DNA of 64,000 nucleotides from NCBI RefSeq assembly GCF_002860865.1, contig NZ_PKIE01000001.1:124001-188000 (forward strand), given 5' to 3'. The translations under genes and the position numbers were made by a program. Shown piece by piece: positions 8,194 through 15,425 of the stretch. Under the pieces are notes generated by a model. That model was given only the letters and a program-made list of their open reading frames with translations, did not search any database and had not been told where the DNA came from. The stretch's first letter is position 1. Each line of letters starts with the position of its first letter. The stretch comes from Streptococcus mitis. GTDB taxonomy: Bacteria > Bacillota > Bacilli > Lactobacillales > Streptococcaceae.

Positions 8194-9789
8194 ATGAAAC
8201 GAATAGTCTTTGAACTTATTTTTATCGCAACGACCTGGTATATCTTTTTACCGCCCCTTAACCTGACCAGCTGGGAATTTCTCTTTTTCCTCTGTGGGCA
8301 TTTGCTGGTTGTAGCAGTCTTATTTGGCTTTGGCAAGGGGATAAACCTTGTCAAAACGGTTCATGTGCGCCACGGCAAGGCAGAAGCTGCCTTAAATCTA
8401 GAGGGTTTCAAAATCAATCGGTTAGGGAAAATCCTTTTAGTTTCTATTGGAGGAATTATTCTCTTAGCAGCCTTGGTTTCCTTGGTGACTTCCAGCATTT
8501 TTCAGGCTAAAAATTATGCCAATGTAGTCACGGTTACGGAAAAAGGCTTTACTGAATTTCCTAAGACGGACACTAGTAAGGTTCCTATTTTAGATAGAAG
8601 TACTGCTGAAAAAATTGGTGACCGCTACTTGGGTTCTCTAACCGATAAGGTGTCGCAATACGTAGCGGCAGATACCTATACCCAATTGACGATTGATGGG
8701 AAACCTTATCGGGTTACACCATTAGAATACGCAGATCCTATCAAGTGGTTTAATAATCAAGCCAAGGGAATCGGCGAATATATTAAGGTGGACATGGTAA
8801 CCGGGAATGCAGACTTGGTAGATTTGAAGACACCAATCAAATATTCAGACTCGGAGTATTTTAACCGTGATGTCAAGCGTCACCTGCGCTTGAAGTACCC
8901 AACTAAAATCTTCAAGACTCCATCTTTTGAGGTGGACGATGAGGGTAATCCTTTCTATGTAGCAACGGTTTACCAAAAGCAATTTGGACTTGCGGTTCCT
9001 CGTCCTGTTTCAGTCATTATCTTGGATGCCACAAATGGAGAAACCAAGGAATACAGCTTGGCAGATGTTCCAGAATGGGTGGACAGGGTCTATCCAGCTG
9101 AGGAAACCATTGAGCAAATCAACTACAACGGCAAGTACAAGGACGGTTTCTGGAATGCTATGATTTCCAAGAAAAATGTGACCCAGACTACCAAGGGCTA
9201 TAATTACTTGTCTATCGGTAATGACATCTACCTCTACACAGGTGTGACATCGGCCAATGCAGATGAAAGTAATCTTGGTTTTATCCTTGAAAATATGCGA
9301 ACAGGAGAAATCACTAAGTACAGCTTGGCTTCTGCGACCGAAGAATCAGCCCGTGAATCAGCCGAAGGTGCTGTTCAGGAGAAATCCTACAAGGCAACCT
9401 TCCCAATCCTCATCAACCTCAATGACAAGCCTCTCTACATCATGGGCTTGAAGGACAATGCTGGCTTGGTCAAAGAGTACGCTTTGGTAGATGCAGTCGA
9501 GTACCAAAATGTTATCGTAGCTACTACAGTGGAAGAGCTACTCAGCAAGTACGCCAATAAAAACGACCTTGAAATTGACAATGCAACAACAGAAAGCATT
9601 AAGGGTGTGGTAGCAGACCTCAAATCAGCTGTTATCAAGGGAGACACCGTCTACTTCTTTAAAGTTGATGGCAAGATTTATAAGGTTAAGGCCTCTGTAT
9701 CGGATGACCTTCCTTACCTTGAAAATGGTAAAAACTTCGAAGGTCAAGTAGGAAATGACAATTATCTCAAGACTTTTAAAGTGCAGTAA
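8194..9789 (+). CDS. Membrane-anchored protein of unknown function with large extracytoplasmic domain
   Basis: 531 aa. I do not recognise a named family. Hydrophobic segments at about 4-20, 28-48 and 81-107 make an N-terminal membrane region; the remaining ~420 residues are hydrophilic, beta-rich and probably outside the cell, with several segments of similar style (metabolite-binding or PepSY-like folds are conceivable but not demonstrated). There is no LPXTG or lipobox. AGGAGG precedes the ATG and it follows the deformylase by 11 bp, so the two are probably cotranscribed. A homologue with this general layout is common in mitis-group streptococci as a hypothetical protein. Confidence 0.75.
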   Translation: MKRIVFELIFIATTWYIFLPPLNLTSWEFLFFLCGHLLVVAVLFGFGKGINLVKTVHVRHGKAEAALNLEGFKINRLGKILLVSIGGIILLAALVSLVTSSIFQAKNYANVVTVTEKGFTEFPKTDTSKVPILDRSTAEKIGDRYLGSLTDKVSQYVAADTYTQLTIDGKPYRVTPLEYADPIKWFNNQAKGIGEYIKVDMVTGNADLVDLKTPIKYSDSEYFNRDVKRHLRLKYPTKIFKTPSFEVDDEGNPFYVATVYQKQFGLAVPRPVSVIILDATNGETKEYSLADVPEWVDRVYPAEETIEQINYNGKYKDGFWNAMISKKNVTQTTKGYNYLSIGNDIYLYTGVTSANADESNLGFILENMRTGEITKYSLASATEESARESAEGAVQEKSYKATFPILINLNDKPLYIMGLKDNAGLVKEYALVDAVEYQNVIVATTVEELLSKYANKNDLEIDNATTESIKGVVADLKSAVIKGDTVYFFKVDGKIYKVKASVSDDLPYLENGKNFEGQVGNDNYLKTFKVQ

Positions 9790-9853
9790 AAAAGGTTTAT
9801 TTAAGAAATATATGTTATAATAAGGTAAATTAAGATTAATGGAGGACAAACAA

Positions 9854-10018
9854 ATGGGTTTTTATGTGATGGTTGCTTCAATGCTACTCGGACTGCTCGC
9901 TTTGAAGATAGGTTTTTCTCAGTTCAAGGAGAAAAAAGATAAATTCTTATCTATCTTAACAAGTTTAGCTGGTTTAGCCCTTGTTCTCGTGGCTGTCTGG
10001 TTAGGATGGCCAAAATAA
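9854..10018 (+). CDS. Small two-helix membrane protein (54 aa)
   Basis: A 54-aa frame starting ATG 9854 behind a good GGAGG (9841-9845) and a TATAAT at about 9814. The product has hydrophobic segments at about 2-20 and 34-51 separated by a charged loop (FKEKKDKF), i.e. a hairpin membrane protein with both ends on the same side. It is followed directly by its own terminator, which supports it being a real expressed unit. Function unknown. Confidence 0.75.
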   Translation: MGFYVMVASMLLGLLALKIGFSQFKEKKDKFLSILTSLAGLALVLVAVWLGWPK

Positions 10019-10028
10019 CCAGAGAAAT

Positions 10029-10049
10029 CTCGGTCAAACCGAGGTTTTT
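10029..10049 (+). terminator. Terminator of the 54-aa membrane protein gene
   Basis: CTCGGT / ACCGAG stem with a CAA loop and a TTTTT run, 10 bp after the stop codon. Confidence 0.8.
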
Positions 10050-10061
10050 CAGATGAATTTC

Positions 10062-10090
10062 TTGGTAGTGGCTAAAAAATATGCTACACT
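10062..10090 (+). promoter_or_regulatory. Promoter of yaaA, predicts a leaderless transcript
   Basis: TTGGTA (10062-10067), 17-bp spacer, TACACT (10085-10090) with an extended TGC. Only six bases (ATCAAT) separate the -10 box from the ATG at 10097, so transcription should begin at or next to the start codon; there is no ribosome site. Confidence 0.7.
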
Positions 10091-10096
10091 ATCAAT

Positions 10097-10825
10097 ATGA
10101 AAATTTTAATCCCAACAGCAAAAGAAATGAACACAGATTTGCCAAGTATCGAGGCAAATCCTTTAAGACCAGAAAGTCAGGCCGTGCTTGATTCCTTGGC
10201 CCTCTATTCTGCTAGTCAATTAGAGAGTTTTTACAAGGTTTCAGCTGAGAAGGCAGCGGAGGAATTTCAACATATCCAAGCTTTGAAAAGGCAAACTGCT
10301 CAACACTATCCAGCCTTGAAACTTTTTGATGGACTTATGTATCGTTATATCAAGCGAGACAAACTGACCGAGGCAGAACAAGCCTATTTTGAAAATCATG
10401 TCTTCATTACCTCGGCTTTGTACGGAGTCGTTCCAGCCTTGTCACCTATGGCACCTCACCGTTTGGACTTTTTGATGAAATTAAAAGTCGCTGGTAAGAC
10501 TTTAAAGAGTCATTGGAAGGTAGCCTATGATGAAGCTGTGAAGCAGGAAGAAGTGGTTTTCTCCCTCTTGTCATCCGAGTTTGAGACCGTATTTTCTAAG
10601 GAAATCAGAGAAAAGATGGTGACCTTCAAATTCATGGAGGATAGAGGTGGGCAGCTGAAGATTCATTCAACCATTTCTAAGAAAGCGCGTGGTGCCTTCC
10701 TAACAGTCCTGATAGAAAATCAAGTGCAGACAGTGGAGGAAGCTCGTCGCTTAAGCTTTGCAGGATTTAACTACCGAGAAGATTTGTCACAGCCACAGGA
10801 ATTGGTTTTTGTTAAGGAAGTATAG
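10097..10825 (+). CDS. yaaA: YaaA family peroxide-stress protein (DUF328)
   Basis: 242 aa, the normal length of YaaA. The N-terminus MKILIPTAKEMN and the later FDGLMYR, ALYGVVPALSPMAPHRLDF and conserved C-terminal FNYRE are typical of the family. In E. coli YaaA lowers free iron during hydrogen-peroxide stress and binds DNA; a similar role in a peroxide-producing streptococcus is plausible but inferred. The gene stands alone and has a perfect promoter directly abutting the start codon. A BOX element follows. Confidence 0.85.
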   Translation: MKILIPTAKEMNTDLPSIEANPLRPESQAVLDSLALYSASQLESFYKVSAEKAAEEFQHIQALKRQTAQHYPALKLFDGLMYRYIKRDKLTEAEQAYFENHVFITSALYGVVPALSPMAPHRLDFLMKLKVAGKTLKSHWKVAYDEAVKQEEVVFSLLSSEFETVFSKEIREKMVTFKFMEDRGGQLKIHSTISKKARGAFLTVLIENQVQTVEEARRLSFAGFNYREDLSQPQELVFVKEV

Positions 10826-10869
10826 AAAATAGATATTTTGTATTTGACAATATGTATCATCAGACATTT

Positions 10870-10976
10870 TATACTCTTCGAAAATCAAATTCAAACCACG
10901 TTAGCTTCGCCTTGCCGTACTCAAGTACAGCCTACGGCTAGCTTCCTAGTTTGCTCTTTGATTTTCATTGAGTATT
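10870..10976. repeat. BOX element, A-C form without boxB
   Basis: About 107 bp, from TATACTCTTCGAAAATC through the boxA core (ACGTTAGCTTCGCCTTGCCGTA) to GATTTTCATTGAGTATTA. The ends are complementary (ATACTC...GAGTAT), so the transcript can fold into a long hairpin. The boxA core resembles the sequence used for BOX typing of pneumococci. No boxB unit is present. Confidence 0.85.
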
Positions 10977-10991
10977 AGTTTATAAATGAGA

Positions 10992-11047
10992 AAAAAGCGA
11001 ACAAGCTAGCCTTCTGAGTGTCAGAAGATTAGCTTGTTCGCTTTTAT
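10992..11047. terminator. Long hairpin terminator of the FMN reductase gene
   Basis: AGCGAACAAGCTA / TAGCTTGTTCGCT makes a 13-bp stem with a second inner stem (CTTCTGA / TCAGAAG). A/T runs flank both sides; it lies just beyond the minus-strand gene's stop at 11056 and can act in both directions. Confidence 0.85.
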
Positions 11048-11055
11048 TATGTTAG

Positions 11056-11604
11056 TTACTTGATCGCTGCGACCAAGTCTTCCGCTTGTTTCTCAAGTGA
11101 GTTTAGGACTGTTTCTTCAAGAATCAATTTTCCGTCTGCCCAAGCAGAGTCATTGACACGTGCAGCAGTGAAATCACCAACGATTTGTGTACGGATAAAT
11201 GGCAAGAGGTCTTTGTAAATAGCGAAGAGTTGATCGTGACCTGCATTGGCTACAGATGATACTGTGACAAATTTATCTTGAAGGGCAGAAGCGCCACGTG
11301 TATCAGACAAGTCAAGGGCACGAGATAGCCAGTCAAGCAAGTTTTTCACTGTTCCAGGGATAGAGAAGTTGTAGACTGGAGAGAAGATCCAGATAGCATC
11401 CGAAGCGAGAACCGCTTCACGAGCAGCCGCTACAGCTGGATGAGTTGGAACTTCCAAATCTTGGCTGAAAAGAGGAAGGGCTGAATAATCAAGGTAGCTA
11501 ACTTCCGCTTTACCAGCAAGTGCTTTCTCAGCTTCTAGAGCCATTTGGTGGTTGAAAGAACCTTGACGTAGGGATCCGACGATAAATAATACTTTTTTAG
11601 ACAT
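11056..11604 (-). CDS. NADPH-dependent FMN reductase family protein
   Basis: 182 aa flavodoxin-fold oxidoreductase. The N-terminal MSKKVLFIVGSLRQGSFNHQMA contains the phosphate-binding GSLRxGSxN motif of the NAD(P)H:FMN reductase/azoreductase family, and SPVYNFSIPGTVKNLLDWLSR is the matching flavin-site loop. It probably reduces flavins, quinones or chromate-like acceptors in the cytosol. The start chosen is ATG at 11604, with AAAAGGAGACACATC in front; a longer frame back to 11685 has no ribosome site. It stands alone between two BOX-related sequences. Confidence 0.85.
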   Translation of the reverse strand: MSKKVLFIVGSLRQGSFNHQMALEAEKALAGKAEVSYLDYSALPLFSQDLEVPTHPAVAAAREAVLASDAIWIFSPVYNFSIPGTVKNLLDWLSRALDLSDTRGASALQDKFVTVSSVANAGHDQLFAIYKDLLPFIRTQIVGDFTAARVNDSAWADGKLILEETVLNSLEKQAEDLVAAIK

Positions 11605-11735
11605 GATGTGTCTCCTTTTTCTTAAGTTTACGAGAACTCTCTCGTTGTTATAAGATATATTACAACAAAAGAAAACACCTTGCAAGAAATTTGCTCAGAG
11701 TTTATTTGAAAACTATAAAATTGTAGAAACTCTAA

Positions 11736-11927
11736 TCACTTGCGACTGGAATGCATTTGATTTTCATTGAGTATTACTATATTCTCTTGTAATATGATGA
11801 CATAAGTGCTAAAATAAACAAGAAAACTCGCAATAGAAACCGCAGAACAGCTATTTTCCGGTATCATTTTATAAATCATTAAAGGAACAATAATGGCATT
11901 GAAGAATGCTTCTAAAAGGGGTGGAGA
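11736..11927 (-). pseudogene. Remnant of a membrane-protein gene, fused to a BOX end
   Basis: On the minus strand a frame without a start is open for 63 codons. It reads LLEAFFNAIIVPLMIYKM and later a hydrophobic stretch with SIASFLVYFSTYVIILQ, which looks like the last two helices of an integral membrane protein (ECF transporter S-component-like, low certainty). Its end, ILNENQ, is encoded by a short BOX terminus (11756-11776). There is no upstream coding part, so this is a decayed fragment rather than a gene. Confidence 0.4.
11756..11776. repeat. Truncated BOX terminus
   Basis: TTTGATTTTCATTGAGTATTA matches the end of the full BOX at 10956-10976, but the neighbouring sequence is unrelated, so only about 20 bp remain. 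Confidence 0.6.
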
Positions 11928-11995
11928 TCATGTAAGGCAAAGATTAACAAGTGACGGACAAAAGAAATAATAATACACTTGTTAAAGGAGAAAAA

Positions 11996-13192
11996 ATGTT
12001 AATAAGAAATTATCGGAAAAATATTGGCCTAATGGCCGGAGTTGAGTTTTTTGCTTTTTTAGGGATTACCAGCTTTTGGATTCTCTTTCTCAGTCAAAAT
12101 GGAATGTCTCTTTGGCAGATTGGCCTTCTAGAGAGTATTTTTCATACTACCAGTCTTCTCTGTGAAATTCCATCTGGTATGTTAGCTGACCGCTATTCCT
12201 ATAAGATCAATCTTTATTTAAGTAGAATAGCAGGGATTCTGTCTTCTATTCTCATGTTGGCTGGGCAGGGAAATTTTTGGATTTATGCACTAGCTATGGC
12301 GGTAAGTGCCTTGTCTTATAATTTTGATTCAGGAACAAGCGCAGCAATGGTCTATGACTCGGCTGTAGAGGCTGGACTAAAGGAGCGTTATCTATCCATT
12401 TCAAGTTTCATATCAGGAGTGTCAGAAGGAACCCAGTCTTTGGGGACAGTGTTGGCAGGATTTTTTGTCCATGGTCAATTGCACCTGACCTACTATATCA
12501 TGATTGCCACTTCTATCATAGTTCTTTTCCTGATCTGGATGCTGAAAGAGCCCAGTGTCAAAGTAGAAAAAGCTGATAGTGTGACCATGAAACAGATTAT
12601 CTGGACTGTTAAGGATGAGTTGAAGAGAAATCCCACGCTCTTCAACTGGATGATTTTGTCTCAGATTGTCGGAACACTCATGTGCATGTTTTACTTTTAC
12701 TATCAAAATCAGTTACCAGATTTAAGTGGTTGGCAAATTTCAGCAGTTATGCTACTTGGTAGTCTCTTGAATATCGTCGCAGTCTATCTAGCGAGTAAGA
12801 TTGGAAAGAACTATGCTGCCTTGAAGCTTTTCCCTATCCTCGTCCTGCTGACTGGAGTTACCTATATGTTGTCCTATTTTGGAACACCTCTAATCTATAT
12901 TTTGATTTATTTGATTAGTAATGCTCTATATGCTCTTTTTCAGCCAATTTTTGACAATGATTTGCAAGAGCGGCTCCCAAGTGAAGTAAGGGCAACCATG
13001 CTGAGTGTCTACTCTATGATGTTTAGCTTGAGTATGATTGTGTTTTTCCCACTGACAGGCTGGTTGATTGATCATTTAGGCTTTGTAGTAACATTTCTTT
13101 ATCTAGGATTATTTTTAGTCATGATTAGCCTTCTACTGCCTGTATTTTTAGGAAAAATGGCTAAAAGAATAGATGATAAAATGATTCCATAG
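11996..13192 (+). CDS. Major facilitator superfamily transporter
   Basis: 398 aa with twelve predicted membrane segments. Loop 2-3 has GMLADRYSYK, the MFS motif A in altered form, and the last helices include GWLIDHLGFVVTFLYLGLFLV. The substrate is not evident; such proteins in streptococci are often drug or small-molecule exporters. The start chosen is ATG 11996, behind AAAGGAG; a GTG at 11951 would add 15 polar residues with no ribosome site. The 300 bp upstream contain a membrane-gene remnant and a BOX fragment, so the gene may sit at a recombination site. It ends at the 13211 terminator. Confidence 0.88.
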   Translation: MLIRNYRKNIGLMAGVEFFAFLGITSFWILFLSQNGMSLWQIGLLESIFHTTSLLCEIPSGMLADRYSYKINLYLSRIAGILSSILMLAGQGNFWIYALAMAVSALSYNFDSGTSAAMVYDSAVEAGLKERYLSISSFISGVSEGTQSLGTVLAGFFVHGQLHLTYYIMIATSIIVLFLIWMLKEPSVKVEKADSVTMKQIIWTVKDELKRNPTLFNWMILSQIVGTLMCMFYFYYQNQLPDLSGWQISAVMLLGSLLNIVAVYLASKIGKNYAALKLFPILVLLTGVTYMLSYFGTPLIYILIYLISNALYALFQPIFDNDLQERLPSEVRATMLSVYSMMFSLSMIVFFPLTGWLIDHLGFVVTFLYLGLFLVMISLLLPVFLGKMAKRIDDKMIP

Positions 13193-13210
13193 ATCAAAAA
13201 AATTACGAAA

Positions 13211-13236
13211 ACTTGAGTGTCAAGCTCAGGTTTTTT
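13211..13236 (+). terminator. Terminator of the MFS gene
   Basis: ACTTGAG / CTCAGGT stem with a seven-base loop and TTTTTT. Confidence 0.8.
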
Positions 13237-13341
13237 AATATCTTGATTTCGCTGTATCTTTACTTTTCTTGCTCGGTTTTAAACAAGAAAAATCTGTTTT
13301 GTTTTAAGGAAGAAATAATATAGGTTTGTTCTTGCATTCAC

Positions 13342-13370
13342 TTGTAATAAAGCTTAATAGATGGTAAAAT
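13342..13370 (+). promoter_or_regulatory. Promoter of tseB-aspB-asnS, predicts a leaderless mRNA
   Basis: TTGTAA (13342-13347), 17-bp spacer, TAAAAT (13365-13370) with an extended TGG. The GTG start codon at 13377 is six bases after the -10 box, the usual position of the transcription start, and no ribosome site is visible. Confidence 0.7.
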
Positions 13371-13376
13371 AGACGA

Positions 13377-13865
13377 GTGAAAAAAAGACAAAACAAAGCA
13401 AAAAATAATCTACTGTGGCAGTATGGTCTAGGGATGACGATTTTGTTTGTGGTTATCAGTGCTTCCTTTCTGTATCTAGTGTTTCTGAGTATGAAACCTT
13501 ATCAAACAGCTAAAAGTGAAGGAGAAAAATTAGCTCAGCAGTATGCAGGATTAGAGCAGACTGATCAGGTTGACTTATACAATGGCTTAGAATCCTATTA
13601 CAGCGTTCTTGGTCGTAATAAAAAACAAGAATCACTTGCTGTCCTGATTGGAAAAGATGACCATAAGATTTACGTTTATCAGCTAAATCAGGGTGTTTCA
13701 CAAGAAAAAGCAGAAGCTGTTTCTAAGGAAAAAGGAGCTGGCGAGATTGACAAGATTACCTTTGGCCGTTATCAAGACAAGCCAATCTGGGAAGTCAAGT
13801 CAGGCTCTGATTTTTATCTAGTAGATTTTGAAACAGGAGCATTGGTCAATAAGGAGGGCCTATGA
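13377..13865 (+). CDS. tseB: TseB/YpmB-like cell-wall protein (DUF5590 domain)
   Basis: 162 aa: a basic cytoplasmic N-terminus (KKRQNKAKN), one membrane segment at about 17-39, and a small extracellular domain of about 120 residues resembling the two-lobed YpmB/TseB fold. In Bacillus subtilis ypmB also precedes aspB and asnS, the same order as here, which strongly supports the assignment; there the protein is linked to PBP2A and septal or lateral wall synthesis. The start is GTG 13377, placed right after the -10 box. Its TGA overlaps the ATG of the aminotransferase gene. An ATG at 13434 would delete the basic N-terminus and lacks a ribosome site. Confidence 0.78.
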   Translation: MKKRQNKAKNNLLWQYGLGMTILFVVISASFLYLVFLSMKPYQTAKSEGEKLAQQYAGLEQTDQVDLYNGLESYYSVLGRNKKQESLAVLIGKDDHKIYVYQLNQGVSQEKAEAVSKEKGAGEIDKITFGRYQDKPIWEVKSGSDFYLVDFETGALVNKEGL

Positions 13866-15049
13866 AACTATCCAACCGTGTTTTAGAAATGGAAGAAAGT
13901 GTAACCTTGGCTGCTGGAGCCCGTGCCAAAGTACTGAAAGCTGAGGGAAGAGATATTTTGTCTCTAACCTTGGGTGAGCCAGATTTCACTACTCCAAAAA
14001 ATATCCAAGATGCCGCCATTGCATCGATTCAAGATGGGTGTGCTTCTTTTTATACAGTAACCTCAGGCCTACCAGAGCTCAAAGCAGCGGTCAATACCTA
14101 CTTTGAGCGCTTTTACGGCTATTCTGTAGCGCCAAATCAAGTGACAGTCGCTGCGGGAGCCAAATATTCTCTCTATACCTTCTTTATGGCCGTGGTCAAT
14201 CCAGGTGATGAAGTGATCATCCCAACCCCATACTGGGTCAGCTATGGAGATCAGGTTAAGATGGCAGAGGGTGTGCCAGTCTTTGTTCCTGCTAAGGAAG
14301 ACAATCACTTTAAGGTGACCGTAGAGCAGTTAGAAGCAGCTCGCACAGACAAGACCAAGGTTTTGGTGCTGAATTCACCATCTAATCCGACAGGAATGAT
14401 TTACACCCGTGAGGAACTCTTGGCAATCGGAAACTGGGCTGTAGAAAAGGATGTTCTCATCCTAGCAGATGATATCTATGGGCGCTTGGTCTATAATGGA
14501 CATGAATTCACACCGATTTCTAGCCTATCGGAAGCGATTCGCAAGCAAACAGTGGTCATCAATGGTGTGTCTAAAACCTATGCTATGACTGGTTGGCGTA
14601 TTGGCTATGCCGTCGGAGAAGTAGACATTATCTCGGCCATGTCCAAGATTGCAGGTCAAACAACCTCTAATCCGTCAGCAGTAGCCCAGTATGCAGCAGT
14701 TGAGGCCCTATCAGGGGAGCAAGATACTGTAGAAAGCATGCGTCAGTCCTTTGAGGAACGACTAAACACCATCTATCCCCTTCTTGCGGAAGTGCCAGGA
14801 TTTGAAGTGGTCAAACCGCAAGGAGCCTTCTATCTCTTCCCAAATGTCAAAAAGGCAATGGAGATGAAAGGCTATACGGATGTGACAGAATTTACAACCG
14901 CTATCCTAGAAGAAGCTGAAGTGGCCTTGGTAACAGGAGCAGGATTTGGAGCTCCAGAAAATGTCCGCCTCAGCTATGCGACAGACCTAGACACACTTAA
15001 AGAAGCAGTTAAACGCTTGAAAGCATTTATGGGGAGTGAGAATGATTGA
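13862..15049 (+). CDS. aspB: Class I/II aminotransferase (aspartate aminotransferase, AspB type)
   Basis: 395 aa PLP enzyme of fold type I. SPSNPTGMIYTREEL and the active-site lysine in NGVSKTYAMTGWRIGY (about residue 238-240) are diagnostic of class I aminotransferases; the arginine near the C-terminus (NVRLSYA) binds the substrate carboxylate. It probably interconverts aspartate and oxaloacetate with 2-oxoglutarate, making aspartate that feeds asparagine charging and lysine synthesis. It overlaps tseB by four bases and is followed by the broken VOC gene and asnS. Substrate preference within the family is inferred from synteny. Confidence 0.9.
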   Translation: MKLSNRVLEMEESVTLAAGARAKVLKAEGRDILSLTLGEPDFTTPKNIQDAAIASIQDGCASFYTVTSGLPELKAAVNTYFERFYGYSVAPNQVTVAAGAKYSLYTFFMAVVNPGDEVIIPTPYWVSYGDQVKMAEGVPVFVPAKEDNHFKVTVEQLEAARTDKTKVLVLNSPSNPTGMIYTREELLAIGNWAVEKDVLILADDIYGRLVYNGHEFTPISSLSEAIRKQTVVINGVSKTYAMTGWRIGYAVGEVDIISAMSKIAGQTTSNPSAVAQYAAVEALSGEQDTVESMRQSFEERLNTIYPLLAEVPGFEVVKPQGAFYLFPNVKKAMEMKGYTDVTEFTTAILEEAEVALVTGAGFGAPENVRLSYATDLDTLKEAVKRLKAFMGSEND

Positions 15050-15407
15050 TCATTTTGAAATTAAGGTAAAGGATTTACAAATTTCAGAAGGATTTTATAG
15101 GAGTTTTCTTGCCCCTTTGGGCTATAAATTAGCTTTTAAGACTACTTCTCTAATCAGTTTTCTTGCCCCAAACAGCCCTCATCCTGGTGGTGATTTTTGG
15201 CTGGCTCAGGGGACACAAGATCCTATTCACTTTGCTTTTTTAGCAGAAAATAAGGAAGAGGTTCAAGCTTGTTATGAGGCTGGCTTAGAGGCAGGTGGGT
15301 GAGACAATGGGGCTCCTGGTTATCGCAGTGAGCAACCGATTTACTACGCTGCTTTTGTGATTGACCCAGATGGGAACAATATAGAAGTGGTTTGCCATAA
15401 AGAATAA
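15042..15407 (+). pseudogene. VOC/glyoxalase-like protein gene interrupted by an in-frame TGA
   Basis: The frame begins ATG 15042 behind GGGGAG and reads MIDHFEIKVKDL..., a vicinal-oxygen-chelate (glyoxalase/bleomycin-resistance-like) protein. At 15300-15302 a TGA stops it at 86 codons, but the same frame continues without shift through DNGAPGYRSEQPIYYAAFVIDPDGNNIEVVCHKE to TAA at 15405-15407. That tail contains the conserved DPDGNNIE metal-site motif, which is absent from the truncated product. Family members usually have GRDNGAPG here, so a CGA-to-TGA change is the simplest explanation. It lies within the aspB-asnS operon. Confidence 0.85.
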
Positions 15408-15425
15408 AAAAGAAAAGGAAAAATA

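Noticed and set aside
10870..10976. Insertion-sequence remnant
   Set aside because: The boxA core and both complementary ends identify it as a BOX element, not a transposase gene fragment.
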